DNA of 64,000 bases from Saxidomus purpurata (GCA_022818135.1 JAFMSR010000019.1:32713863-32777862), one strand, 5' to 3'; shown: positions 1 to 11,237, numbered from the stretch's first letter. The notes: generated from the sequence alone by a model not told the origin. Made by a program: numbers and translations.

Positions 1-2160
1 GTTTCATACCAATGCATTTCTTTTATGCTAATCCCCTTAACTTCAATAATTTTGTGCAAAATCGATACATTTCGGGTCTGTTTTGCACTTTTTACCATTG
101 AATCCTCTGCATTCAACTTGCATCACTTTCACATGCATCGAAGGCTGAAACAGCCGACTAGCTACGGTCAAGCAGGACAGAAGTGAGCTCATTCGTTTCT
201 TTAGAAGTTGCTAATAACCATGTTAAATACATGAATCTGTTATACTGACGTGGGTTGTGTTTACTAATTCAGCCATTTTTCTTCGGGGCCTTCTCGTTAC
301 GTTAGTCGGAGTAGTATCGTTTAAATAGAGCCAGTGTATTTTGCCAATACAGCGTGGTACTGGGATCTTGGCAAGTTCACAAGGAGATAAATAATACGGT
401 CAGCCGGGACTTTAAAACATCTAGAAAACAGCTGCCATCAAATATAAAGCGTTCTTATCTTGATAACTTATACATTAATAAAACCATGTTTCTATCAATC
501 ATCAAATGTGTATACGGGGTTATTTTTTCTCTGTCATACTGATGTTTTCAAGTGTTACAAACATATGTTTTAAATGTGTGTGTAAATGTGAATTAATTTG
601 TTATTACATGTTTATGTATGAAACGAGTATAACAGTAAAAATAAGCAAGCAAGACAGTGTATCGCGATAAAAAGCGATATAACACGGGTACATGTTACCA
701 GATATGAAATATACAACTATTCCATAATGAAATTCTATAATTCTATTAACTATCTTAATTGTACTACATGTCTGTCTACAAACCATGATTATGCAACGAA
801 ACGACGGGCTTCAATATTTTTACCTTTAAAGAACTAACCCTAGTAGTGGTTTTACAACCACACTTGGCAATAATTGATTCACTCATTTTTGTCTATTTTA
901 TGTTCATACATTGGACAAAATGGAAAATGAATTAAATGAGCAAATCAAAAGTCATAAAATATTAACATGTGTTTGACGACGGTAAGAACGTTCACCATGC
1001 AATAACTCATTAAAATTGATCATTTTCAGGTTTTTCTAATTAAACTGCTTTTCCCTTTACGCAGATAGTTATATATTTTCTTACCTAGGGACTACATTTC
1101 TTCGTCAGTCAGGTGGTAGTTGACATCGCAAATAATATTTGGACTGGTTTTGGACCATTGGATTAATTGATTGTAATGGATTTTCCATTAGTGTAGATGT
1201 TTTTCAAGCTGTTTCTCAAAGTTATTCAGGCAAACTTCAAATTTCAGATTGTATTATTCAGAGCTAGGCTCATACGGGAATCAGTTTGATAAATTTTAAG
1301 TATCAAAAGAAGATAAAATTAATTAGTGTTGTAGCACTATTACTCTTTACAAAAAAAGATGGAATTATGATCTAATATAGCTTGTAAACATTGTTAATTT
1401 GATGTTTAAATGCTTCGTAATTGATCACTCTGGACTTCGGCATCTAACCTCAACACAGTGATCTACATGTACTAATTTGTGTATCACTCAAAAGTGAAAT
1501 CTATTTACTTAATATAAACGTGTAGTATGACAAACTCTAAATCAAAGTTATTGATATCGTTTCGAAATTGAGGTGAATTAGAACGTAGAACCAGGGTAAT
1601 CTAATAAATCCTGGTAGGGCGAAAATAGAAAAACAAAAAACGTGTGAAACGAAAACGCAACAAAATAGATAAATTAAGGTACGTTGCCAGAGAGATTTAG
1701 GTACCAAGGTAAAACATTAAAATACGCAAATGACGGCCGTGTCGGAATTAACATAGACAACGCATGGTTTTGAACAGTCAGAAGAAACTGCACATAAAAG
1801 GGCCACGCACAAATTAACACCGTTCTTAGTGTTTTTAGTCGCTAAACTGATAGGGAATGCCATCGGTCGTGTCGGGTGTTAAAAACTATCTACCCTACAT
1901 AGTTCTTGTTTGAATTACTTCAAAATTCCAATTTTAATTATGAAAATGTCACGAAAATACAAGATTATTTTCATAGCAGGTGAACACCCTTAACTTTCCT
2001 ACCTCTCAGTTAATTACATTTGTGACGGGTTTTTGTTGTGTTTTCATTTTCAAATCAATCCATCCATCGGACCGGGCCTGTTATGCCTAACAGCTACGCC
2101 CCTTGGTATTTGCGTTTTGTTTAATCATGGTGTACAAGTAAACAAAGTTAACATTTTAGA
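1..2160. other. intergenic, no gene recognised
   Basis: AT-rich sequence with only short chance ORFs (60-70 codons) that lack recognisable domains or splice context. I see no RNA gene, tandem array or transposon end here. The first repeat-family segment starts near 2160. Confidence 0.6.
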
Positions 2161-2345
2161 AACAAATAAAAGCATCCCTGCAATGCGGATAAAAGGTTAC
2201 ATGATTCTGCGAAACAGAAAAACGGCACTCCATCTTACATCATAGAACGGTATATGGACGATTTTGAGAAGGAAAATAAATGTCAATGCATACCAACAAT
2301 AAAGCAGTAACAAAGGAGAACGTATGTCTTCAATGCACAAAAATT
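2161..2345. repeat. dispersed repeat segment, direct copy at 5614-5815
   Basis: The segment beginning AAAGCATCCCTGCAATGCGG and ending near AACGTATGTCTTCAATGCAC recurs in the same orientation at 5614-5815 with small indels. It is the outermost block of the repeat mosaic at 2.1-9.3 kb. Confidence 0.7.
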
Positions 2346-2472
2346 CGAGCATGTGCCTTTTATATAGTAGGTGTACAATCATTTAGTCGTTGAACGTCAA
2401 TATAGTATAGTTCTTAGCAAGTAGCGCAATTTGTTGTTACTTGTTAACGATTGTTGAACAAAAAAGTAATTG

Positions 2473-2720
2473 TGAGCGGAGTCTTCAAATCAGACCAGAA
2501 TCTGCTGAACACTGATTGAAACAATTTGCTTACTCGTTCTTTCCTGTCATCGGTACGGTGAACGGTCCTGTGAAACGGTATAAACGAACCTGAACGCAAA
2601 CGGGATCGGTGCTTGCTTAACAACGTTTTGTGTTTTATGTTTTAAAAATTCATGAATAATAAATGCAGGCTGCTTTTCGTAAGACCGACGGTTTATTTTG
2701 TATAATTTTGAATTAAATTT
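2473..2720 (-). mobile_element. hAT-like element fragment (inverted copy)
   Basis: The reverse complement matches 8880-9120 and 6780-6930, including blocks such as CGTTTGCGTTTGCGTTC and GACTCCGCTCACAATTATTA. The same block occurs inside the TIR-bounded element at 11380-12930, so this is a fragment of that family. Confidence 0.55.
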
Positions 2721-2764
2721 ATAGAGCTACCAACTATCTCTCTAAACTTAAATATTTGATTTCT

Positions 2765-3420
2765 ATGAGCGCTATTGTTTGATCCCTCTGCTTCGTACTC
2801 GATAGAGTATGATCAGCCTTAGATTATACTATAGCTTTATAATCGCTTGAGTGTGATTTTCAGGTTTGATACCTTAGCTCCGCAATCGCTAGTTGTAACT
2901 CGTTTTATATTATAGCTCTGTTATTGCTAGAATGTGTTTGGCCATGTTTCATACCATACCATAGCTCTGTAATCGCTAGAGTATCTTTTGATTTTTTTAT
3001 ATCATAGTCATTGTAATCGCTAAAGTTTGCTCAGCCAACTTTTATAGCATAGCTCCTTAGTTGCTAGCGTGTGCTCAAGTGAATTTTATACCATAGGCTA
3101 AGCTCTGTAATCGCTAGAGTATCTTCTGATTTTTTTCATATTATAGCTAGATTGTAATCGCTAAAGTTTGCTCAGCCAACTTTTATATCATAACTCCGTA
3201 ATTGCTAAAAAGTTTTATGGGTCTCATTATATAGCATAGCTTGTGAATGTAATGGCTAGCGTGTATTCAGGCTAACTTATCATATATTGTAGCTCTGTTA
3301 TCGATCTAATGAGTTTTGTCTAATTTGAAATTATAACTCTGTTAATGCTATGTCGTCTGTTCTACATAAATTTCGGATTGCAGCTATATGTAATCGCTAC
3401 AACGGTTATGCATAATTTTA
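2765..3420 (+). repeat. degenerate ~40-48 bp tandem array, copy 1
   Basis: Many diverged units carry the core TAGCTCTGTAATCGCTAGAG followed by GTGCTCAG and a TTTTATA-CATA block. The same array occurs in reverse complement at 6245-6625 and 8285-8790, next to the same flanking blocks, so it is internal to a larger repeated unit. Confidence 0.7.
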
Positions 3421-3501
3421 TTTGGTATATGATCCGGTTTGGCATCACGGCCATGTTAAATGATTTTCATTTATAGTAACATTATTTTAGCTTTGGGATT
3501 G

Positions 3502-3756
3502 TCATATTGAATGTGTCCCGAGAGTATACAGAGTATAGTTGTATACTCGAGCTATGGCGTGATCTCGGAAATTGAGGGTCAGGTCCTTGTCCCTAGAGTG
3601 GAAGATTCCAAACGGCACATACGGAATATAGGGCGGCGAAAAACGTAGAAAACTAATAAACGATCGATTATATAGACTTACATGACGGAAAGACACTTGC
3701 AATATATTTTTACAAAACAACAGAAAGGATAATAAATTAAATATATACATATACAA
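3502..3756 (-). repeat. repeat block with short ORF, inverted relative to 5797-6021
   Basis: The minus-strand reading frame contains IPYVPFGIFHSR and LTLNFRDHA. The plus-strand frame at 5797-6021 contains the near-identical IPYMPFGIFHSR and LTLNFRDHALA. Repetition in opposite orientation inside the mosaic, and the lack of any known domain, argue for a repeat rather than a host gene. Confidence 0.55.
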
Positions 3757-3789
3757 ACACCTATTTACGAAAATCGTTTGAAATCAGCT

Positions 3790-4190
3790 TTTAATAAAGT
3801 GATCTTTTCAAGATACAGCGGTAAAGAATTACGAATTTGAAAATAGTGGTGAATTGCAAGCTGGTTTTAAGAAAACCTATTAGTAGATTATCACTTCAAT
3901 CGTCATATATCGTTACGTAATACCAATTAAAAGTATTTTGTTAATTAGGACTTCAGGCGAAACAGTGTTGCTGTCAATATTTGTAGCAAACGTCATAACA
4001 TATTATGTTAAAATAAAGACGATATTATATAACGTACAGTGTGACATGCTGCATTTGTTTCGATAAGTAAACGCGAAATATGTTGGTTCTCAATCTTAAA
4101 GCTGCTCTGCTTGACTGATCAGAATTCGCGGTAAATGTTTGATCCATCGAAATGCATTAAGGCAAAACTAAAAAGGAACAACGTGATTAT
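3790..4190 (+). mobile_element. hAT-like element fragment
   Basis: Matches 7000-7080 plus 7375-7600, and in reverse complement 12430-12720. Shared blocks include AATTAGGACTTCAGGCGAA and CTCAATCTTAAAGC. Unlike the 6780-7600 copy it lacks the ~285 bp insertion at 7090-7370. Confidence 0.55.
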
Positions 4191-4449
4191 TTGGTCTGCA
4201 TTTAAAAGAAAAAAACGTCACTGTCCTCTAATTTCGTCATCACCATTATTTGATAATTTGTAAACTAAAAGCTGTTCGCTCTCAGATTTTGATTAGAAAA
4301 CTAGTTTCTTAAAACTATGAATATAACATATCTTAAAAAGAGCGACAAATAACTCTTCTCCAAATGTCAGTGCAGATATACATTCTGTCATAAGTGTCTT
4401 TAACATGGTAATGTATTATTCTGTAAACCCCACGGTTGAGTATGAAACG

Positions 4450-4689
4450 CTAATTTTGTTTACAAAAGACATCAGCTTTCGTCGAATTGCACGGCAAGTT
4501 TCCTTCGAAAAACGTGTGCCAACACCAAGCCTGGTAGCTTTGTTAAACAGAGCCATTGGTTCTGTATGATATCCATAAACAAGAACAATACACAAGGCCC
4601 ATGGATCGAGCCTCCAACAGGTCTGAAAATGTGGCAATGGATGTACTATAGTCTATACACTGCTGCTCTGCCTGCTTGTATGTCATTGA
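4450..4689 (-). pseudogene. Link-domain exon with premature stop, truncated by gap
   Basis: Homologous to the intact Link exon at 9403-9674, with matching 3' flank (4340-4440 versus 9290-9400). The minus-strand frame reads through the conserved TSIATFSDLLEARSMG block and then meets TAA at 4543-4545, where the intact copy has a leucine codon. After the stop, homology continues in the same frame through ADVFCK to a TAG at 4450-4452. The exon start is cut off by the 500-N gap, and any PAN exon of this copy is not visible. A sequencing error at the stop is possible. Confidence 0.75.
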
Positions 4690-5189
4690 NNNNNNNNNNN
4701 NNNNNNNNNNNNNNNNNNNNNNNNNNNNNNNNNNNNNNNNNNNNNNNNNNNNNNNNNNNNNNNNNNNNNNNNNNNNNNNNNNNNNNNNNNNNNNNNNNNN
4801 NNNNNNNNNNNNNNNNNNNNNNNNNNNNNNNNNNNNNNNNNNNNNNNNNNNNNNNNNNNNNNNNNNNNNNNNNNNNNNNNNNNNNNNNNNNNNNNNNNNN
4901 NNNNNNNNNNNNNNNNNNNNNNNNNNNNNNNNNNNNNNNNNNNNNNNNNNNNNNNNNNNNNNNNNNNNNNNNNNNNNNNNNNNNNNNNNNNNNNNNNNNN
5001 NNNNNNNNNNNNNNNNNNNNNNNNNNNNNNNNNNNNNNNNNNNNNNNNNNNNNNNNNNNNNNNNNNNNNNNNNNNNNNNNNNNNNNNNNNNNNNNNNNNN
5101 NNNNNNNNNNNNNNNNNNNNNNNNNNNNNNNNNNNNNNNNNNNNNNNNNNNNNNNNNNNNNNNNNNNNNNNNNNNNNNNNNNNNNNNNN
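4690..5189. other. assembly gap of exactly 500 N
   Basis: A fixed-length run of N, equal in size to the one at 55464-55963, indicates a scaffolding join of unknown true size. It interrupts a Link-domain exon. Confidence 0.98.
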
Positions 5190-5613
5190 TATACGTTTTA
5201 TTACGTTACAGGTGTTCAAAGGATATCCGATGTCGTTTATTCTTTAACATTACCGACCAAATGAACCTTGTACGCTTAACCATTTCAGTAGGCCAGTCGA
5301 TTAAGGTATTCAGACCATGAAGGTCAATTTTTCCAAGGCCCCGAGAATTGTTATTTTCATTAACTATATCCTTTCAATGTTATATATCAAAATTTTAACG
5401 AAATTAACCGACTACTTAAAAAAATATAAGGAATTTTTTACCCCTACCCCCATCTTGTAAATTAAGACTAACCGAATGGTATACCAGGAAGAGTAATTTG
5501 TCAATATTCAGTAACCATTATAAAAATTTAACATAATGTTGGTAATAAAGTATTCAATATACACTGTAGAGTTACAGTAACAACACATTTGGTCTTTAAA
5601 TTCCATTTTAGTG
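5190..5613. other. no gene recognised
   Basis: Unique-looking AT-rich sequence after the gap. No PAN-domain exon that could complete the 4450-4689 Link fragment was found here. Confidence 0.5.
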
Positions 5614-6180
5614 ACAAATAAAAGCATCCCTGCAATGCGGATAAAAGGTTACTACATTTACCGTGTAACAGTAGAACGGCACTCCAATTCGAATAAAAGA
5701 ACGGTACTGTGGAAACATTTTGACTCATTAGGAAAATAAATGTCACACATATTTTTTAATTGATACCATCAATAACGCAGTAACAAAGGAGAACGTATGT
5801 CTTCAATGCACAAAAAAAAGTTCATGTATTACAATTTATTCACTTTTGTTCTCTTTTTTAATCTATTGAAAGTGTCTTTCCGTCATAATAAGTCCGTATC
5901 ATTGATCGTTTTTTCGTTATCTATATTTTCGCCGCTCTATATTCCATATATGCCGTTTGGAATCTTCCATTCTAGGGCAGAGGACCTGACTCTCAATTTC
6001 CGAGATCACGCCCTAGCTTGAGTATACAACTCGGATCTGTATTCTTCCGGGCCACTTTCAATATGACCGCTGCAAGGCTTAAATAATGTTACTATAAATA
6101 AATATCATTCAACATGGCCACCGCGCATTTGTTATGACATCATCACCGCGTATGCGAAGTCCGTAATGCCAAACCGGCTC
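5614..6180 (+). repeat. composite dispersed repeat (second copy)
   Basis: Contains the block shared with 2161-2345, the short-ORF block shared in inverse with 3502-3756, and a block (6060-6180) with CAACATGGC, CGCGCATTTG and CCAAACCGGCTCAT that recurs at 8140-8260. Confidence 0.65.
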
Positions 6181-6244
6181 ATTTACTACTCAAGTTGAAT
6201 AAAAACAAGGCATATTACATCAAACTCCAACTCGAAATTTATGT

Positions 6245-6625
6245 GGAACAGGCATAGCGTTTACAGAGCTATGATTTAAAGTTAGCCTAACTACATCTAC
6301 AAGCTATGATATAAAATGAGACCGAGCACACTTTAACAATTACGGAGTTATGATATAAATGTTGGCTAAGCACACTTTAGCAATTACAATCTAGCTATGA
6401 TATAAAAATAATCAAATTACAGAGCTATGGTATAAAGTTAGCCTGAGCACACTCATGCGATTACAGAGCTATGGTATGGTATGAAATATGGAAGGACACA
6501 TTCTAGCATGAACAGAGCTATGATATAAAATTAGGCAGAACACCATATAGCGATAACGGAGCTATAGCGATTACAAAGTTATGGTATAACCTTAGGCTGA
6601 GCACACTTTAGCTATAACAAAGCAT
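6245..6625 (-). repeat. degenerate ~40-48 bp tandem array, copy 2
   Basis: Reverse-orientation version of the array at 2765-3420. Units carry TTACAGAGCTATGATATAAA and AGCACACTTTAGC. Confidence 0.7.
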
Positions 6626-6779
6626 TTGAACAGACAGCAGCACTCATCAAATCAAATTTAAGTCTAGAGACAGTTGGTAGCGCTTTCTTAGCTTTGATTC
6701 AAAATAACACAAAATAGACAGTCGCTATTACGAAAAGCAGTCTGCTTTCATTATTCATTCTTTAAAAACACAAAACGCA

Positions 6780-7600
6780 TTTTTTTAACCATTTTAGCAG
6801 TCCGGTTGCGTTTCGTTTCCGTTTAGATTTGGTTGCTGCAAAGAACCGGTAAGCTAGTTGTTTCAATCATTGTTCAGCGGTTCTGTGGTCTAATTCTATG
6901 ACTCCGCGCACAAATATTATTTTCGTTCAAAAATCGTTAACCAGTGACAACAAATGGCGCCATTTTAAAGATAAACCGGTATAGCAATTCAAAATTGAAA
7001 AATGGCGATGAATTGCCAATTGGTGTAAAACACCCGTTAGTAGATTATCATCTCACTCGTCATACATCGGTTACTATTATTAACTACTAGATGGGTGTTC
7101 AACACTTGTGTCGCCTTCTTACACTTTGTCAGAATAACCAGTAATTTTGTGACAAAATCTAAGTATAAAAAGGGGCAAAACTACAAAATGTGGCGGCATC
7201 ATAACCCTTTTGTCATAAGCAATACAATTAGAAAGTTTGATGAAGAAATCTTATCGAATGGCAAAGTTATAGCCAACGTTAAGTTTTGTGATGGAGGGAC
7301 GGGCGGACGGACGGACGGAAAGCGATTCCTATGTATCGCCTTTTCTCTGAAATGGCAACACAATTGTTGTAAATTAGGACTTCAGGCGAAATGGTGTTGC
7401 TGTCAATATTTTTAGATAACGTCGTCACTCATTCTGTGTAAATAAAGACGATAATATATTACGTGCAGTGTGAAATGTTGCCTTTGTTTCGATAGGTCAA
7501 CGTGATCTGTTGGATCTCAATCTTAAAGCCGCTCTTCTTGACAGATCAGACTTCATGGTGCATGTATGACCCATTTAATTGCCTTAAGGCAATGAAATAA
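6780..7600 (+). mobile_element. hAT-like element fragment with nested insertion
   Basis: Collinear with 8880-9265 and 3790-4190, except for ~285 bp at 7090-7370 that are absent from the 3.8-4.2 kb copy. The inserted stretch contains AAAAGGGGCAAAACTAC and a GGACGGACGGACGG run, features seen in other mollusc interspersed repeats. The ORF at 7095-7415 lies in this insertion and is not credible as a gene. Confidence 0.55.
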
Positions 7601-7666
7601 AGTAAAACTTCTGCATTTTATAGATAAAATATCACTTTCGTCTAATGTCGTCATCACCATCTAAAC

Positions 7667-7900
7667 TTGTATAAAAGCTGTCCGTTCTCAAATGTTGATG
7701 AAAAAACAAAGTTCTTCAAACTGACTGAAAATAACATTTATCAGAACATGTAGTCAAATAAAAAGGCTCCAGTATAAATTTCTGTAAAGTATATATGTAT
7801 ATTTGAAAGTATACGCTATTAAATGATAAAGCGTTACAAACGCTTTTAAATTCCAATATAACCATAATTATAGCGTAGCGGTGATATAAACCAAACCCAA
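7667..7900. repeat. AGCTGCTCGCTCTCAG-family dispersed repeat copy
   Basis: Shares the start AAAGCTG(C/T)(C/T)CG(C/T)TCTCA and the internal TTCAAA, CCAGTATAAATT and GTAGCGGTG blocks with copies near 10765, 37165, 39039 and 50467. The 39039-39391 copy shows the terminal inverted repeats. Confidence 0.6.
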
Positions 7901-8129
7901 CCAACCATTAAAGTACCAGGATACATGTATAAAGACCTATGGACGATCAGACACATATTTTCATGATTGTCAAAAATAAACTATTAAAATGAAAATGTGA
8001 ATAAAATATTTACATCTTAAAGTTTAAATAATGTATTTTTCTATTCAAAATTGTTTTCATGGCGAGATCTATTCGGCATTAACATTTTCCAAATAAAAAC
8101 AAAACTTAATCTGGTGATCAAGTGGCCTA

Positions 8130-8260
8130 CCTTCGATAGGCGGAGCTAAAATAATGTTACTATATAAAAAAATCATTCAACATGGCAACCGCGCATTTGC
8201 TATGACATCACCATCGCGCATGCGCAGTCCGTGATGCCAAACCGGCTCATATACTACTTT
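8130..8260 (+). repeat. dispersed repeat block, copy of 6060-6180
   Basis: CAACATGGCAACCGCGCATTT and CCAAACCGGCTCATATACTAC match 6110-6190 in the same orientation, and partly match 3420-3470 in reverse. Confidence 0.65.
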
Positions 8261-8284
8261 TAACTTCAAGTTGAATAAAAGTTA

Positions 8285-8790
8285 GGCATAACCCGCTGTA
8301 GCGATTACATCTAGCTCAAATGTGGAACAGACATAGCGTTTACAGAGTTATGATTTAAAATTAGACAAAACTCACTACATCGATTATAGAGCTATGATTT
8401 AAAGAAAGCCTGATTACATCTTAAAGCTATGATATAAAATGTGACCGATCACACTTCAGCAATTACGTATATAAAATTGGCTGAGCACACTTTAGCGATA
8501 ACAGAGCTTTGGTATGAAAAATGACAGAACACATTCTAGCAATAACAGAGCTATGATGCAAAAACTCAGAAAATTGATTACAGAGCTGTGATATAAAGAC
8601 AGCCTGAGCTATGATATGAAAAATGGCAGTACACATCCTAGCAATAACAGAGATATGATATACTATTAGGCAGAACTAGCGATTACGGAGCTATGGTATA
8701 AAATTTGGCAAACACACTTTAGCGATTTCAAAGCTATGATATAACCTAAGGCTGAGCATACTTTATCGTGTACAAAGCAGAGGAAACAAA
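8285..8790 (-). repeat. degenerate ~40-48 bp tandem array, copy 3
   Basis: Same monomer type and orientation as 6245-6625, flanked by the same blocks on both sides. Confidence 0.7.
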
Positions 8791-8879
8791 CTATAGCGCT
8801 CATATAAATCAAATTTAAGTTAAGAGAGAACAGTTGGTAGCTCTCGCTATCACGCTATCATAGCTTTGATTCAAAATTA

Positions 8880-9265
8880 TACAAAAGAAACCGTCGCTCT
8901 TACGAAAAGCAGTCTGCATTTATTATTCATGAATTTTGAAAACATAAAATAAAAAACGTTGTTAAGCAAGTACCGGTCTCGTTTGCGTTTGCGTTCAGGT
9001 TCGTTTATACCGTTTCACCGGACCGTTCATCGTACCGATGACCGGAAAGAACCAGTAAGCGAATAGTTTCAATCAGTGTTTAGCAGATCTTCGGTCTGAT
9101 TTGATGACTCCGCTCACAATTATTATCGTTAACCAGTGACAACAAAGGGCGCCATTTTAAAGATACAGCGGTAAAGGAATACGAAATTGAAAAATGGTGG
9201 TGAGTTGCCAGTTGGTTAAAAAAACATTAGAAGATTATCACCCCACTCGTCATTTATCGTTCATA
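8880..9265 (+). mobile_element. hAT-like element fragment
   Basis: Collinear with 6780-7080 and with the reverse complement of 12650-12900, including CGTTTGCGTTTGCGTTC, TCAATCAGTGTTTAGC and GCGCCATTTTAAAGATACAG. It ends about 140 bp from the 3' end of the PAN-Link gene. Confidence 0.6.
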
Positions 9266-9402
9266 CTCTATGAAAATCACATATTTTAGAAAGAGCGACA
9301 AATAACACTTCACCAAATGTCAGTGCAGATATACATTCTGTCAAATTTGTCTTTAACATGGTAATATCTTATTCTTTAAACCCCACGGTTGAGTTCGAAG
9401 CA

Positions 9403-9674
9403 CTATTTCAGTTTACAGAAGACATCAGCTGTCGTCTTTTTACACTCCAAGTATCCTTCGGAAAACGTGTACCAACACCCAGCCCGGTAGCTTTGTAAAA
9501 CCAAGCCATTGGTTCTGTCTGATATCCATGAACAAGTACAGTACTCAAAGCCCATGGACCGAGCCTCCAGCAGGTCAGAAAGTGTGGCAATAGATGTACC
9601 ATAGTCTTTACACTGCTGCACTGCCTGCTCGTATGTCATTGAATATGTTTGGTAGTTACCGAGTGCGTGGAAAA
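9403..9674 (-). CDS. exon 2 of PAN-Link gene (Link domain)
   Basis: Acceptor TTTTCAG at 9675-9681. The first two bases complete a codon split by a phase-1 intron, and the exon ends with TAG at 9403-9405. Encodes the whole Link module (89 aa plus stop). Confidence 0.8.
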
Positions 9675-10450
9675 CTGAAAAGATTTTGATAATATTAACA
9701 GACATTCAACAGGATTAGTCAATTTACATAAAACCGCCTAGTTTTTACTATCATTTCGTACCTTGCAATTCTTATCAAAAAATATTATGAAATAAAAAAT
9801 ATCAACATATAATTTAAAAACGTTTGACAGATTTTGATACATGTTTCCATTTAAAATAGGCAAACAATCATGATTTTCTGGTCTGCTGACCTATTCAATG
9901 TTTCCCTGTATATCTTAACATTTTTTGATAGGAAAATGATCCCAAAAAAACATTTACAGTCTTTAAGATTAAAAAAATGAAAATGAAAAAAAAAAGAAAA
10001 AAATCCACTCGGACCTACATTAAGTTTTGGCAAAAAGACAAGAAAGTCGCATATATTCTTTATCCCAAAACAAAAAAAAATGTTTTTGTTTAATTCATTT
10101 TTACCTGGATATTTCATTCGAGTCATCGTTCTCCATCCGGACGCATACTCTAACTTAAGCAGGATGCCTGGATTGGTCCCTAAATCATTAATCGTTTCAT
10201 ATTCTGACAGCAGACAATTGTCCGAAGATGATTTGAAGGAAGCGGATATACAACCCGGACGCATAGAACATTGAACTAAGCACTCCGCGTAACTAGCAGC
10301 TCTTATTTCATCTAAAACATATTCCGCTTTAAATTTGTAATTTATTCGAGCTTTGTACTTGGTGTTTTCTGAAGCAAGATATGTTTTTATAATCAGAAAT
10401 AACGTTAGTAACAGAAATTTTGTAAATCCCTGTCGACGCATATTTAACAT
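9403..10450 (-). CDS. secreted PAN/apple + Link-domain protein (2 exons, 205 aa)
   Basis: Two exons (10105-10450 and 9403-9674) joined by a 430 bp GT-AG intron in phase 1. The product starts at ATG 10450 (a second in-frame ATG at 10441) with a hydrophobic signal peptide (about residues 5-27). A PAN/apple-like domain follows, with Cys57, 61, 67 and 79. Residues 116-205 form a Link module: VFHALG at its start, and from Cys137 the spacing C-x15-A-x3-G-x3-C that defines Link domains, with later Cys182 and Cys202. Two further cysteines (163, 193) could form an extra disulfide. Link modules bind hyaluronan or related glycans in vertebrates; the ligand here is unknown, and a C-type-lectin-like reading is possible because the folds are related. 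Decayed paralogues lie at 4450-4689 and 11.1-13.5 kb. Expression is inferred only from intact splice sites and frame. Confidence 0.8.
10105..10450 (-). CDS. exon 1 of PAN-Link gene (signal peptide and PAN domain)
   Basis: 346 nt from ATG to donor CAG|GTAAAA. Encodes the signal peptide and a PAN/apple-like domain (AECLVQC, RPGCISASF, NCLLSEY). A continuous reading frame runs on into the intron but becomes low-complexity Phe/Lys sequence, which supports splicing at 10105. Confidence 0.8.
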
Positions 10451-10764
10451 ATGATTAAAAAATGCTCCTCTTTTGATAACGTTCGTTTTGTATCTGATTT
10501 GAATAACAGGTATTTATCGACAGTCCTGAAGTAAAACTTCAACATTTCCCAAGAGTTAATATACTAGCACTTTTTAAAAAAGTTAATTGAAAAAGTGTTG
10601 TGCCGTGACATCGTACCTTGGTTGTACAAATGCACATAAGTATGCTCTGAATTATTCATGTTACGCGCTGTTAACAAATTGCGGTATTTCATGTTCAAAG
10701 CAGGGCATTCTTAATTATTAAATGAAGTCAATTAACCTAACATTAACGGGTTTGTCCATGTCTT

Positions 10765-10940
10765 TAAAGTTTGTCGCTCTCAGATGTTGGTGATAAAATA
10801 AAGTTCTTCAAACACTTTCTAAATGACATATTTGAGAAAGAATTGTTAAATAATAATGTTCCAGTATAAATTCCTGTAAAGTATTATGTATATTTGAATT
10901 GTACGTTCAAAATAATAAAGCGTTCAAAACATTCCCTGAT
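10765..10940. repeat. AGCTGCTCGCTCTCAG-family dispersed repeat copy
   Basis: Matches 7667-7840 through GTTCTTCAAA, CCAGTATAAATTCCTGTAAAG and ATAAAGCGTT. It lies just upstream of the intact PAN-Link gene. Confidence 0.55.
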
Positions 10941-11110
10941 AAAAACGTCAATACGTTTTAACTCCGTAGGGAAAAAATAATCTCTTCAGTCGATAATGCC
11001 CTTTTCTAAAAAGAATAACTAAGCAAAAAGTTTGCAATGCGAAAAAACTGAAAGGAATGCACAAAAGAAAGGAATACAATAACCTTTACGTTGCATTTAC
11101 GTTTACAATA

Positions 11111-11237
11111 AAGCCCATGGACCGAGCCTCCAGCAAGTCTGAAAGTATGGCAATGGAAGCTCCATAATTCATACACTTCGTCTCCGCTTGCTCATATGTC
11201 ACTGAAAATTGTTGGAAGTATCCGAGTGCGTCGAAAA
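11111..11237 (-). pseudogene. 5' half of a Link-domain exon
   Basis: Has the same acceptor (TTTTCAG) and phase as the intact exon 2 and encodes VFDALGYFQ ... ASIAILSDLLEARSMGF. Homology then stops before the second Link cysteine, and a short unrelated tail reaches TAA at 11086. Three of four core cysteines are lost. Together with the broken PAN exon at 13195-13545 it is the remnant of a second PAN-Link gene. Confidence 0.75.

Noticed and set aside
4416..4637. 73-codon minus ORF over the Link exon (and 9408-9602)
   Set aside because: A different frame from the Link domain; these are shadows that share Trp/Pro-rich sequence only because the exons are duplicates.
7095..7415. 106-codon plus ORF
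   Set aside because: Lies within a nested repeat insertion with a GGAC run; no domain.
10080..10274. 64-codon plus ORF (and similar 13268-13477)
   Set aside because: Antisense to the PAN exon and its pseudogene copy.
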